Position numbers and translations under genes: made by a program. Below, piece after piece: positions 40,279-52,300 of a DNA stretch of 64,000 nucleotides (positions are counted from its first letter, which is position 1; each line of letters starts with the position of its first letter). The stretch comes from Agelaius tricolor (taxonomy: Eukaryota; Chordata; Aves; Passeriformes; Icteridae), in the NCBI GenBank assembly GCA_023055355.1, contig JALJCS010000010.1:25683001-25747000 (forward strand), in the 5' to 3' direction. The notes below the pieces were generated by a model. The model ran no database searches, was not told the DNA's origin, and was given only the letters and a program-made list of their open reading frames with translations.

Positions 40279-42268
40279 TCTCACTATAACATACACTGTT
40301 CCCTTAGGACAAGTTATTCTGGTCTGAAAACAAAACAAAACAAAAATGAAGTAACTTTTAGAAATCATAGCTAAGTGAAAACAAAGCCCAGGCACCCATT
40401 TCTGCACCTCCAAGGCAGATGCTAACACACATTTGTGTATGCAACAGCCCCAGAACATGAACCAGTTCAGAGCACAGATACGGAAAGAGGCGCTGGCACA
40501 GCCTCCTGGGCCATTTCTGACAATGCTGTTTTGTTCTTCCATAAAGCTGTTTTGTTTAGGGCCTTCTTTGAAAATTCCATCATGACACATGTGCAAAGTG
40601 CCAGCATGGATAAATGTGCTCCTCCAGGATTATTTTCACCATGGTTAATATTCCACCCCCCACAACCTCCTCAACCACAGTCTGTTCCACATGCTCATTA
40701 CTTCACAAGGAGGAATATGCAGTCCTGTCCCACACAATTTCTGTCTGTCTGCCCCTGCTCCTCCCAAAAGTCACCAGTGCTCCTGGGTCAGCTGCTTTCC
40801 ATGGATTTTGCAGCTGTTTTGAAGGCAGCAGGGATGACAGGGCTCCACATCCTTCATGAACTCCATGCACCTCTGTGAATCACACGAGCCAGTGCTCCTG
40901 GTGACACAAAATCGTGGCTCAATGCGCACTCCTGTTCCAGAAAGTGTTTTACTCATCAGCACAACAGCCCCAGGACCTTGCTGCAAGGAAGTAAGGAAGC
41001 ACTTGAGTATTAGTGCTAGCTAAGTAAAAAACCTCCTGATTTCCTCAGCAAAACTGCACTTGACCCACATTTTCTAGAAAGCAACAGCTTGCATGCTACT
41101 CTGTGCAAACTCTACTTAGAAAGAAAGAAAAACTGACCCACATTTGAACTGTCTCAGTAATCAGTGGTGCATAAAAAAGGCTCCCAAAGTAGCACCATTA
41201 ACCCAGTGTGTTAACTCCAGTGGATGGGTTCTCTAAGACAATTTTACAGAGACTAATGCTGAACTTTTTCTTGCCTACAGCATCCACTCAAAGCAAAGCT
41301 GGCGACTACATACTCCCATCCAGGGCACTCATGTCCTGCTTCTGGGGAAACAACCAGATTCGACCCCAAAAATATAAATCTAAACTACCAGCTTCCTATG
41401 AAGAAAAACTGTAAAAGTATGACCTTTCAAGCATTCAAAAACGAACCTAGATGTGTGGTCCATGGAAGGTGCAATGAAGAAAGCCATTCAGGGAGGCCTG
41501 CACCAAAACTTCATTATTGATTTAACATGCAACATCTACACTTCTATGCCCTCCTCCTGTTGTCAGTGACTTGTAGGTCTCTTCCAGTGTTTTAATCCCT
41601 TACTTTTTCTATAATCACTGAGTACTCAACTGCAAGGTTTTTTTTGCCAGACTTTTCCTATTTGGTTTCATTTAAAAAATATTCTGAAACAGTTAAAATT
41701 TTGGTTAAGAATCACATCATGTCACTTCATGTATATGGGACTTATACACATACCATCTGTACTCCAGAGCCATCATTGCTCACAAATGCACACTGGGTAT
41801 CACAGATATTTGAAGGGCCCCATCACTGTGATATCAAGCTCAAGAAGATGGATAACAGAAGAATTGCTCTGCAGTTTCCCACCAGCAGGTTCCTTTGCCA
41901 GGCACTGCCACTTGCAGAGCAGCTCATCAGAAACCAGCCCAATGTTCTGCTGAAAGGAGGTCAGAAACCAGCAGTGACAAAGCACATCAGGGAGAGATGG
42001 TGCTGGATGAGTGTGAGGCCCAACTGCAGCACATGGGCAAGTCATGGCCTGATTTCCCAGAAATAGGCATCATTTCCTCTGCAGCACTGCTAGCAGAGCA
42101 GGCAGGTGGGCCAGGCAGAAGAAAGAGGCAGGAAGCCAATGTAAGCCTGAAGCAAATTAAATATCAGAAGGCAGCAGGTTCCTTTGAGACTGCTTGGTTG
42201 CTCTTTTGGCAGAGGAGAAAAGCAAGCCATTAAAGAGGTAGAATACACCCGTGTCAACTTCATTTGCA

Positions 42269-42300
42269 GCACTAATTGCCATGCACGTGCACTAATTGCC
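42269..42300. promoter_or_regulatory. Repeated TAATTGCC sites around a palindromic E-box
   Basis: GCACTAATTGCC occurs at 42,269-42,280 and again at 42,289-42,300, exactly 20 bp apart. Between them is GCACGTGC (42,283-42,290), a palindrome holding the CACGTG E-box. It may be a composite regulatory site or a chance short duplication. Confidence 0.3.
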
Positions 42301-42930
42301 CTCACATGAAGTGCAAGGGACTGGGCACTACTTGAATCCCAGGCAGTAGGTGAGTCTTCCAAAGTAGCACTTGTTGGATCATGCTCTCACCACACATTCC
42401 ACTTGTACCAAAGAAGAATGGAAAGAATCAGTGCAGTCTTGTTTTTTCATAAAATTATCCAGTGCAGACTATTTAGAGACCAAAAAGGAAATTTTAACCA
42501 GACCACCAGAGATATTCAAAACATCAACAAAGTTTGGAGCTTCTTATCAAAGTCCAAAAAGGTAAGAGCCACCGAAACAAACCATTCCCTGCTGCCACTG
42601 TGGTGGACAGGGCAATGGAGCAGCCCATTCTATCCTGCAGCCACCTTCTGTGACTGTCTTTTCTTTTGTCAGTAATAGCAACACTATTTGATTGCTCTCA
42701 GTGAAGCTGATGGCTGTCAGGGCTCATCCTAGTTACCTGCACAGGTAAAGTGCATCAGAAAAATAAACACTGGTGGCAGGAACACAGAGCTGCACTGCCT
42801 GGGGCTTCTTCTGGGGCTGTTTACATCACTGAGGAGGTGAAAGCAAGGAAAAAGCAGAGGGAGGGAGGACTGCAGCAGGTGGACAGATCATGCTTGGCCA
42901 TCTTCTCTCCTGTTTTGTTAAAGGTTTCCT

Positions 42931-43118
42931 GGAAAAACAGAATTGTGAGACAGTGGAACAGACTGTCCAGAGAAGCTGTGGATGCCCCATCCCTAGAAGT
43001 GTTGAGGCCAGGATGGATGGGGGTCTGAGTAACCTGGTCTAGTGGATGTCCATGCCAGGGGTGTTGAACTGGATGATCTTTAAGGTCCCTTCCAACCCAA
43101 CCACTTCATGATTCTACA
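42931..43118 (+). mobile_element. CR1 LINE, 5'-truncated 3'-end fragment
   Basis: The last codons of the CR1 reverse-transcriptase ORF are recognisable, reading VRQWNRLSREAVDAPSLEVL in the plus frame. They run into the typical CR1 3' end: an ACTGGATGATCTTTAAGG-like segment, then CCCTTCCAACCCAACC, ending near a GATTCTA element and an A run. CR1 copies in birds are usually cut off at the 5' end like this one. It lies opposite to ADCY5 transcription and is a dead fragment; its 5' edge is approximate. Confidence 0.93.
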
Positions 43119-46100
43119 AAAAAGGGGTTTATGTCTTTCCCTTCAGCAAAGTCTGAAAGCAACATATGTCCCTATCAGAATGGTAACATGTCCTTAACAT
43201 CCTTCAGCTGCATTTGCTCCTAGCTCATTAACACTCCTTTCTCACTGGAGGACACCCACCCCTCTGAGCTGCTTGCTCAGGTGGGCATGTGCTCCTCCCA
43301 GACTGTTTTGGTCCAAATATATGGGCTAAACTAACTTTGGGTGAGTTGGGCTGCAAAAAACATTTCAGTTACTGAGTCTGACTGTTTGGCAGTAATGGAA
43401 TTGCTGCTGAAGCACAGACAACTAAAAAGCCCTGGGAAACCAGACCCAATGATCCATTACCACGTAAGTGAAGAAGAGGAAATGCACCTCTTACTACTAA
43501 AGTCTTTTTACAGTATTTCTTCCCATTTTTTTTTCCTTAGGACCTACAGAGAAGTCAGGCTGGGGAGAGAGACAGGAGACACTGCAGGCACATCTTCCAC
43601 CAGTGTGTCTGATACACTGCAGGGTGCCTAGTACAAGACAGATGCCTCTCAGTAATGTGAGGATTGATCAGTGTAAATCAGTCACTATTGTTCTACACCA
43701 GCTGTCCCTTCATACAGAAAAGCCCTGAGGGGAGTTAAAGGCATTTTGCAAGCAGCCAGAGGGAAAAAGGTATTTTTGGTGATAGGCAGGAGGCATTTAG
43801 ATTCCAACTCATTTATTGCTGCGCTAAAAATAAACTAAACAAGGCAACAACGATTTGGGGTATGGTTCAAAGAGAGGTAAGATTCCTTTAGATCTCATTG
43901 GGACAGGGAACAGCAGAAGGAGAAGTAAATATCATGACCATTAAGATTCAAAAGTTAGTTGGCTCAGTCCTGGAAATTGCAGCTCTGCCTAAGACCACTT
44001 TTTGTGCAGAAGGCACCCTTCAGGTTTTTTTCCCTTCTACTCAAAGGAAATCAACATTTTCACTCTGCCCAGACCCAAATGCTGTTTCAATGAGCAAGCC
44101 AATGTTACAATGCCACCCATTTGAAGGGAGCACAATATTTCTCCAATAAGCTTCAGCAGGAGGTTTGGCAGGCAGGGAGCTGTCACAGCATCTCCCCATG
44201 AGGTTTTACACACAAGATATGCTCATGTGGCAGCAAGGCACTGCCTCAATAGCGTATGGAGCATTGCAAATGGCTTAAACAGGAGAGCTGTGCAAACCAA
44301 AGGAGTTTCTCTCAGGAAATACACAGAAGACCATCATCTGCCACTTCTGTGGCATTCCAGGTGGCAGCCTAGCATCTTAGCATACAGAATTTTGTCCTGA
44401 TCACAGCTGCTAGAGAATTGGCAATGGAAAGGTTTGGTCTCAGCCTCAAGCAAGAGGTCATGCTCTGAAAGCAGATCATTTCTCTGGGAAGGATGGGTCG
44501 TGAGCAGTCACCCCTTGCACAGAGACAGCCATAGAGGGGACACTCATCACCAGGATCCTGAAAAGCAGCTTTGGAAATGGGGCCAAGAGCTGGCTAAACA
44601 TGACAGATAAGCTCCTCTCTTGACTCTGTCCCTATCACAACCAGCCCCAATCCTTGCCAAGGGGGAAGGCACACAGCACAGAGTTACACTATCTCTAAAA
44701 GAAAATGACATACAAGGGCCATGCACTAAGCTAATAGTATAAAGTACTCCTCACTTACATAAGCTACAGTCTTAGCCTGAAGATATTATGGTAAAGATTG
44801 GTCTGTTCAGAAAAGTTCATCAAAATAAATTGAAGAAAACTATTTAAACCTGTGAGAACAGTTCTTTTAGCAAGCATGACTTTATTTAGTTTGCATTCCC
44901 TCTGGAAGTGAATTAAATTAACTAGGTCCATTTGCATCTAAAATAGACAAGTAAGGTGGTTTCAGCAGTGGACTACAGTTTCTGTATAGTGGGCTTTATA
45001 TTGTGGTTTAACTAATTCCCAGAGTGTTACCTTTCCTAGACATCATTACTTGGACAAACCTTCAGTGTCATGACACAGCCAGATACTCATTACCTGCATC
45101 AGGGAAGAAGGAAAACAAGCTAACAGAAACAAAATTGCAGTTTCCTAACTTTCTCTCTTGAGATATGAAAATATTTTCAGGAAATACTTCCTTAAGTATT
45201 TGTTCACAGTCATTTCAACCACAGTGTAAGAGGCATACACTTTGAAGAGTCCCTGGAGCTCTAAGGACTTACCTAAGCACAGCTACCCTAACAGCTGAGA
45301 GGGGCCAGGCACCAAAAGGAGGCCACCTGTGAAAGGAGGTGTAACCTTCAAGCTTACAGCTTGTACTGCAGTGCTTCCAGGAAGGCTCCAGTCAGGAATG
45401 AGACCCAGCTGTGCCAGATGTCATTCAAATGCACAGTTTGTGACAATAGAGAACAGCAGGCTCTGGGTGGGGTGGGAACTCAAGCCAGGTGAGACAAGGA
45501 AACTAAGCACCAGTTTCATCTGAGAGCAGCCAGAGAGCTCCAGTCACAGACAGCTCTTCTTTACTGTCTGCCCCTACCCAGGGCTCTGCTAAAAAACCCA
45601 CCAACAAAACAAACACACTAGAAAGCACATCATTGTTTTTGTGACCCCCAAGAGCACATACACAAAGGAGTGGTGTATGATATTTACTTTTTCTAGACTG
45701 GTCTGTGATTAGTACCTGCCACAAATGGTTTAGGCTGACTTGGTCTTGTCTTGGTGCAGCAGGATGGCATGGCTGAGCTCTGGAAGTATCCTTCAATCAT
45801 ATAATTTCTGGCTTTGTACCTTTCAAAAGTTATCAGTACATCTGTCATATCAAGGAGGTGGCACTTGTTCTAGCACACCGACATGACTAAGAAGATATAA
45901 GCCTGAGCTCTAGTCCCTCATTTTCTTGGCTTGTCAACAGCCTTGCAAATTTCTCAGATATGATAGTAAACCCATATGCACAGCATCTATTTGGTGGTGT
46001 GCTGCTAAAAAGTCCAGAATAGACATGGAGCAAAGAAAAACGCCATATTCAACATCAATTAAGAAGGCAGGAATGTAATTACCCAGTACAAAATCTGGGC

Positions 46101-46322
46101 ATGATGTCAGAACCCCTTCACAACTAACACGTCCATCTGTGTTATATTTAAGTAGATGCCACCAACTTGAACAGAGAAATATCCCCAATATGTTCCATCA
46201 CATAGTATTAAAATCCTGTCTTACTAAGAGGAGAGAGGAAAAAAATAAGTATTGGTTCAGTTCAGAAATCACTGCAGATTGCTTTTTCAACTGACAAATA
46301 CCATGCAATTCAGCACTTAAAC

Positions 46323-46335
46323 TTTTTTTTTTTTT
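46323..46335. repeat. T13 homopolymer
   Basis: Thirteen consecutive T. It could be the reverse-strand A tail of an old insertion, but no body was recognised to its right. Confidence 0.9.
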
Positions 46336-49093
46336 ATTGAATGGAAGAAATTTTAAAGTGCAGGAGAATTGTTCAGTGGGTACTGTTAAATGAGCTCAGA
46401 AGTCCATCCTGGCCTTAAGATCCAGAGAGTTCAGCACTCAACAGCAGTTCCCACACTAGTAACCTACTTCACGTTCAACGGCCTGAAAGACTGCATTTAG
46501 CTTTCAGCCTGAGTGAGACTGACACTGTGATTACACATTCTCCCACCACACTGCACAGCCTCCTCCTTCCTTAGCACTGCAGAGCATTTCTTCCTCTCCC
46601 TATGAGAGTACAAGTAACCACCTGCCCAGAAAAGAGAAATCCCATTTAAATGGAAACATCTTCATTAATAACATGTCCTTTGGTCCCCCCATTTGTGTGC
46701 ATGAATACCCACATGTTAAAAGCAAGAACACAGGCAGAAAGCTGCCATTGGGTACCTCCCAGCAAATGGAAAGAGTTCATCACTCAGCTAGCGTGTCTGA
46801 GGAGCTCTGTCATCTGTGGGCTGACCAGCAAACTACTGTTTTTAGAAATACTGATTTGAGTAGTCCCTTACCACATTGCTGGCTCTAAGAATTCAGTTTG
46901 CAGAGTGAGAGGGACAAAGGGATCGGTGCTTGTAGCATTTAGTCTAGAGCAGGGAATTAAGGGAAGGAGGCAAGACTTTTTCTGGAAGGGAAGATACAGC
47001 CAGGGAACTGTTTGCATCAGCAACATTTTATGACAGATTCTTGCAAGCAATGTCATAGCCTTTTCTTCTGACTATGAAGTGAGACAGAATGTCTTATACA
47101 AGCTGCAAACATATTTGAAGAATAAACAGTTTGCGTAAGTTGCCTCTTTGAGAGATCAATTTCTAATGTCTGGGGGGAAAAGAAAGACAAAACACAAACC
47201 TTTCTTTATTTCTATTCCCTCTGTGTTGCATCAGCACAGTTCTTTGTTTACTGTCTGCAAAGATGCACTCTGATACTAGTGGAATGTGTATATTGAATTT
47301 GAAGAGCAGCTTTAATTCCCAAAACTCAACCTCCCAAAAGCAAAGTTTCCCAGGAAAACACAGGATGATAGCCAAACACGGCAATACCACAAAGACCCAA
47401 TTCACAGTAAAAAATTTGAAGGGTATTACATGGGTGTGTAAAACTTTTCATGAAAAGAAAAGGCAGTTTAATATTTCATCTGGAAACTCATCACTCAAAC
47501 TGCAGAAGAAGCAGTCTAGGTAAAGGAATTATAAACAAAATCAGGGCAGGATTGAGGATGCTTTGAAATAGACTTCTCTTCTGCTATTTCTGCTGCTATG
47601 AAGTAGGAGAAGCCACAAATGATGACTATACAATGCACACTACAGACAGTCCTGATAACATCTTAAATACACAAATATGATTTGTGTTCCTGATGTCTGG
47701 GGAAGGGAATAAAGATACCTGGCAATTACATTAGTGTCATATAAATATGGAGAAAAAAGAACACAATGATATTTTATTTGCAGAACAAAGCCTGACAAAA
47801 CAATGAAACATTCTATAGTGAGTGCTGCAACAAAAATCCTGCTAGGCATTAGTGAGGCCAGCCTGGCACCAGAAGCAATACTTTGGTGATGCCAATGCTG
47901 CCCATTAATTCTTCAGCTGTGGGGGGTCCTACCATTTGTAAACACATCATCTTTGTGGGGCAAAACCAACCACGTCTGGCTGGAGGAGCTCACAAGCCTG
48001 TCTGCCCACCAGGCTCCTGGTGGGACAGAGCTCCCCAAATGTTCAAGAGCAAGACTCGAAGTGCAAGGGAGAGCTTTAAAATGTGTTCAGTCCATTTCTC
48101 TGAGTGTCAGAACAAGACCCTCTCATGCTAAATTCTACTGCAGGTCTGCTGAATGCTGCCATTCCTGTACCAGCCAGTGATGAAACCAGCAAGAGTCAGC
48201 ACCATCATAAAACATCATGGGGAGTTTCACTGGGAGTGGTCCAGCTGCAGGTGCTAAAAAGCATTTTGAGCCTTGTCTTGGCCTGACAGCCATTTTATGT
48301 GTGACCTTATTAAGTACTAGAAACTTCAAACTTTCTTATGATAAGGTGAGAAGATTTAGGAGCTCAGGAGACAAATATATTAAAATTCTTGTCTGTTTCC
48401 CACACCCCCTCATAACTAGATTATCCTTTTTAATATCTTTGGGGTTGTGTTTTTTCATTCACATGAGATTTCCCCTTGGGTTTTTACCTAGCCTAAGGAC
48501 TCCATAATAATGAATCAAATTAAGTTTCTGGCAGCAGCGGGCTACCTCTCAGGTAAAGACAAAAAAAAAGTAATATTTTTTTTAAAGTATCACCAATGTC
48601 AAAACAAAAAGAAGAAAGAGCATCCCATGGATGAAAGATATCACAAGTTCAGATCACTAGGCTAGACTTCAGAGGGAGGGAAGGAACTAACACCGAGCCT
48701 ATCCCACATCAAAACACAGGACTTGCAGGAGATGAAAAAGTCACACAGCAGTTAGACAGGAACCCCACCCATTTCCCAGAAGCTGTAAATCTTCACATTC
48801 CTTGCATACACTTTGTCACTGTCCTACCCCTCTGGGCCATAAAAAACCAACATGCAGCACACCATGAAATCAAGTAGCAGCTGGAAGGCTCCAGGGAGAT
48901 GCTGGTGCACTCCAGCTCCCTCAGCACCACCTCTCTGGGTACAGATTACCTGTACAGGGTGCCATGTAAACCCTACAGTACAGAGCAGATGGAAGGACAA
49001 ACCTTGCCCAAGGCTGGTAAAACCTGGAGCCCTGTCTTCTACCTCCTAAAACAAAACTGGGTTATTTTCTCTGAACTATACCCACCTGCACAG

Positions 49094-49300
49094 GGAAAAA
49101 GAATGAACAAACAAAAAAACAAATAAAAAAACCACCCCAACCTAACAAAAAATTAAAAAAAAAACCCCAAAAAATCCCCAACCCAAAAACAACACAAGAA
49201 GATGAAAAAGAAAAAAAAGAACAGAAAAAATTATAATAAGTAAAATGAGACAAGAGGAAAAAAAGAGATGATAAGGAAAAGAAGAAAAGAGAAAGACAAG
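49094..49300. repeat. A-rich low-complexity tract, about 200 bp
   Basis: The longest A-rich tract in the window: AAAC/AACCCC pieces on the left pass into an AAG/GAAAA purine run on the right. On the gene strand it is a long pyrimidine tract within the intron. Confidence 0.88.
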
Positions 49301-52300
49301 AGCTTTTCAAAGCATGGGTTCTTGGAAGCCATTACCAGCTACAGGGTGGATCACTTGACCACACAGACAGAATATGCTGTCAAAATAATTTTGGTTTTTA
49401 CCTCTCAGTTCTTCAGGTGTTGCTGGGAATTTTTCATTGCATCTTCTACCAGGACAGAAGGAAAATTCTTTTAGTTCAATTAGAAAATGAGAGTAAATAT
49501 CCAGTACTACCACAATATGATGACCAAACCAGCTGTTACCGAAAGACTGTAACTACTCCAACGACTGCAATGGCTAAAAAGTTAGCAATTGTTCCACTTT
49601 TCTTAAAAGACAGAGAGGGAGCCATGGTACATGACTGAATGATTAGCTAATCAGACACAAATTGAATGCATTTGGAGAACAGCCTGGTGCCCAAAGTTCA
49701 CATTCCAGCTGGGCTGAGTCCCAGTCCTCTTCCAGCCCAGACCTTGGCAGTGCTGCCCACACCACAGTGGACTCAGAGCAAAAGGGCATTGAGGAAGCAC
49801 TGGGCTACTCAGGCTCCAGGAGGGCACAACCAGCTCCAGTGAGCCTTTAGCACCAGGATAATCAGCATTTTATATCCACTGCTGCTCAGATTTATAAATC
49901 ATCTGAATGAGGTTAATCACAAAAGACCTCATAAATAAGATGTCCTGCCTTGGATGGGTCTCTGACAGAGAAGAGGGGTCAAACTAAGCCATTGTGCCCA
50001 GGACACTGAAGGACAAGTCAATGGCTGCTTTGTAAGATTAGGGCAAAGAAATTTGTCCTTCTGCCTCCAGTACCTTCATGAATCCTGATGCTGCTCTAAA
50101 GTGTCTTCACCTCTCCAGAAATAACCAGAACTAGCACACCCTGCCTTTTCAAGCATGTCATAAAAGTGCCTAGAAGGACAAGTCTTTTTGCTATGCACCT
50201 CAGTCACCCCCATTAGGTTTTGTCTTGAATTCACCAAGATCCAAGCCAGTTATAAAAGTGTGATTATGACCACAAGGCTAGGAGAAATTATTCAAATGGG
50301 TCAGTTCATCAAGACAACAAACCTATTAAGAATCCAGGAACACAGAGAAATTAGACACACAGCACTCTATCACACTAATAGGTTTTGATACTGGTGAACA
50401 TTACGGTGAAATATTAAACTAATTCATGGAGGGGGGAAGGAGGATAAACCAAGGGGGTAGATTAGGAGGTGGCAGGATTATAGGATAATTTAGGAGATAA
50501 GAAAAACAGATACGCCTTTGTAAACCTCAAGCAACACATGCCCAAGAGATAAAGACAATATTCTTACAAAGGACTAAATTGATACACAATACCTCAGGGA
50601 TTTACTTAATTACTTCTATTACAGAATTACCCTAGGGAGGCAATTAGCAATGCAACAGTTACTGAATATTTCAGGTTGCCACTTTTTGCCCTGAACAGAA
50701 GACCACAAATCAATTTTCAGTAACTTCGGTGCAACAGCTGCTCAGGCAGATTCTTTAGTAGTGAGCAGTGCTAGACTCTTCTCATTGCACAAGAGCCCCA
50801 CTGATATCAATTATACCAATATTTATGCAGAACAGGGCATTAAGTGCTGTTTGAGGCACCCAGTAGCTGGCCCCATGTGGCTGAGCACCTTAAAAATCCC
50901 ATCCTATACAAACATTACTCAAACCTATTTCCAACTGGACAAAAGTAAAACAGGCAGCACATAACCACAGGAGAGCTGACACACAGATCCATCTGCATTC
51001 CAGGTGGTTCATCTCTCCTTCTTGATGAATAAAGACAATGCTGCTTGAAGACAATGAAAGCACAGTGCAAGGACTTGATTAACACACTGCTGAGAACCTG
51101 TCTCTAAATCAGTCATCGCTCACGTGTAGTAGGCATGCTGAGGCTGAGATGGAACATACAGTACTACTTCTCCTACTGTGTGACTAACTTCTTGCTGAAT
51201 GCCATTCAAATTGCCAACTGGAAAGCATCTCTACGAGGTGCTAGGAGATCTCCACAAGATTCAAGTCAATTCGCTGTTACAGTAAGGAATTGTTTTTAGC
51301 CCTGCTGAAGCGAGTTTGTTTATGAAGAGGAGAGAGACTGGTTCTCATAACACCAACATCTTCTGAGAAACAGTTAAACTGAAATGTTACACTTTCAAGA
51401 GAGCCACCACGCAGATACAGATCAATCATCTACCATTAACATGCACTGACAGAGAGAAAGGCCAACACATACACACTTCTCAGAAGTGAAGGATGAGGAG
51501 TACTAATGTAACATTTTTATGATGGAGACATGGAGAAGGGTCGAGCAAGAAGGAGCCCTGAATCAGAGAGACAAACAAAAGACATGTGCCGAGGTAGTTT
51601 GCTATCAGAGATCCTTTGCAGAAGGTTTGCAGTAGTATTTGGGGAGAAAAGAGATCAGTGCATTTCAGTTTCTATTCCACTGAGGTTACTGACACAAGAC
51701 AAAAAAAAAGGTATTTATTTTTCGTGGTACCTTACCAGTCACCCACTCGCACTGAGTTAATAAACTACAAAGACTTAACTGTATCCTTGAACATGGAACA
51801 TCAGAAAGTTACAATAAAACAGGTTTGGATGGGAAAACAGGAGTAAATCTAACCTCAGTCCACGGGCTTGTTTGATGTTTGTATATGGCATTCTTATCCC
51901 CTACTCCTGGTCCCCCACTCACTCCCACACATAATTCCCATCCCTTTTTAAGTCTGATTCAGAGTCCAATAAACTCTCTTGTGAAATTCCCTGTCCCTTA
52001 GCCCATAGTCTTACAAAAATATTGGTGCTTGCTCAAGACTCTCTGCGCTGAGGGCAGCTGTCTCCTCACATGACTTCAGTTAAGCATCTGCAGCCCACAG
52101 GCTGAGCCTCTGCCCATGTGCCCATACAGGCCCGTGGGTCAGCTGGGCAGCTCGCTCCAAGGGACTGGGAATAAATCTCACTGTTATCTCTGCTCTGAAT
52201 GCAAGGCAGATTTCTGATAAACGGTACACTTCTTTCTCAGTTAAGTATTAGAAAGCCTCATTCACATGTAAAGTAATGCTTACGTGAATTCTAGAGTTGA

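Larger units (their letters stand above)
24658..42930. other. Intron stretch without exons or recognised transposons
   Basis: It contains the homeodomain-type cluster at 25.6 kb, the palindromes at 29.7, 32.8 and 34.9 kb, the CA/CT repeat at 39.0 kb, homopolymer runs and the E-box composite at 42.3 kb. The segment at 37.5-39.3 kb is locally C/T-rich. Confidence 0.6.

Noticed and set aside
40200..40290. Processed pseudogene suggested by the A15-G-A9 run
   Set aside because: No coding resemblance upstream of the run and no clear target-site duplication.
5488..44937. POU octamers (ATGCAAAT/ATTTGCAT) at about 5,488, 20,694, 29,027 and 44,930
   Set aside because: Four in 64 kb is close to chance for an 8-mer in AT-rich DNA, and they are not clustered.
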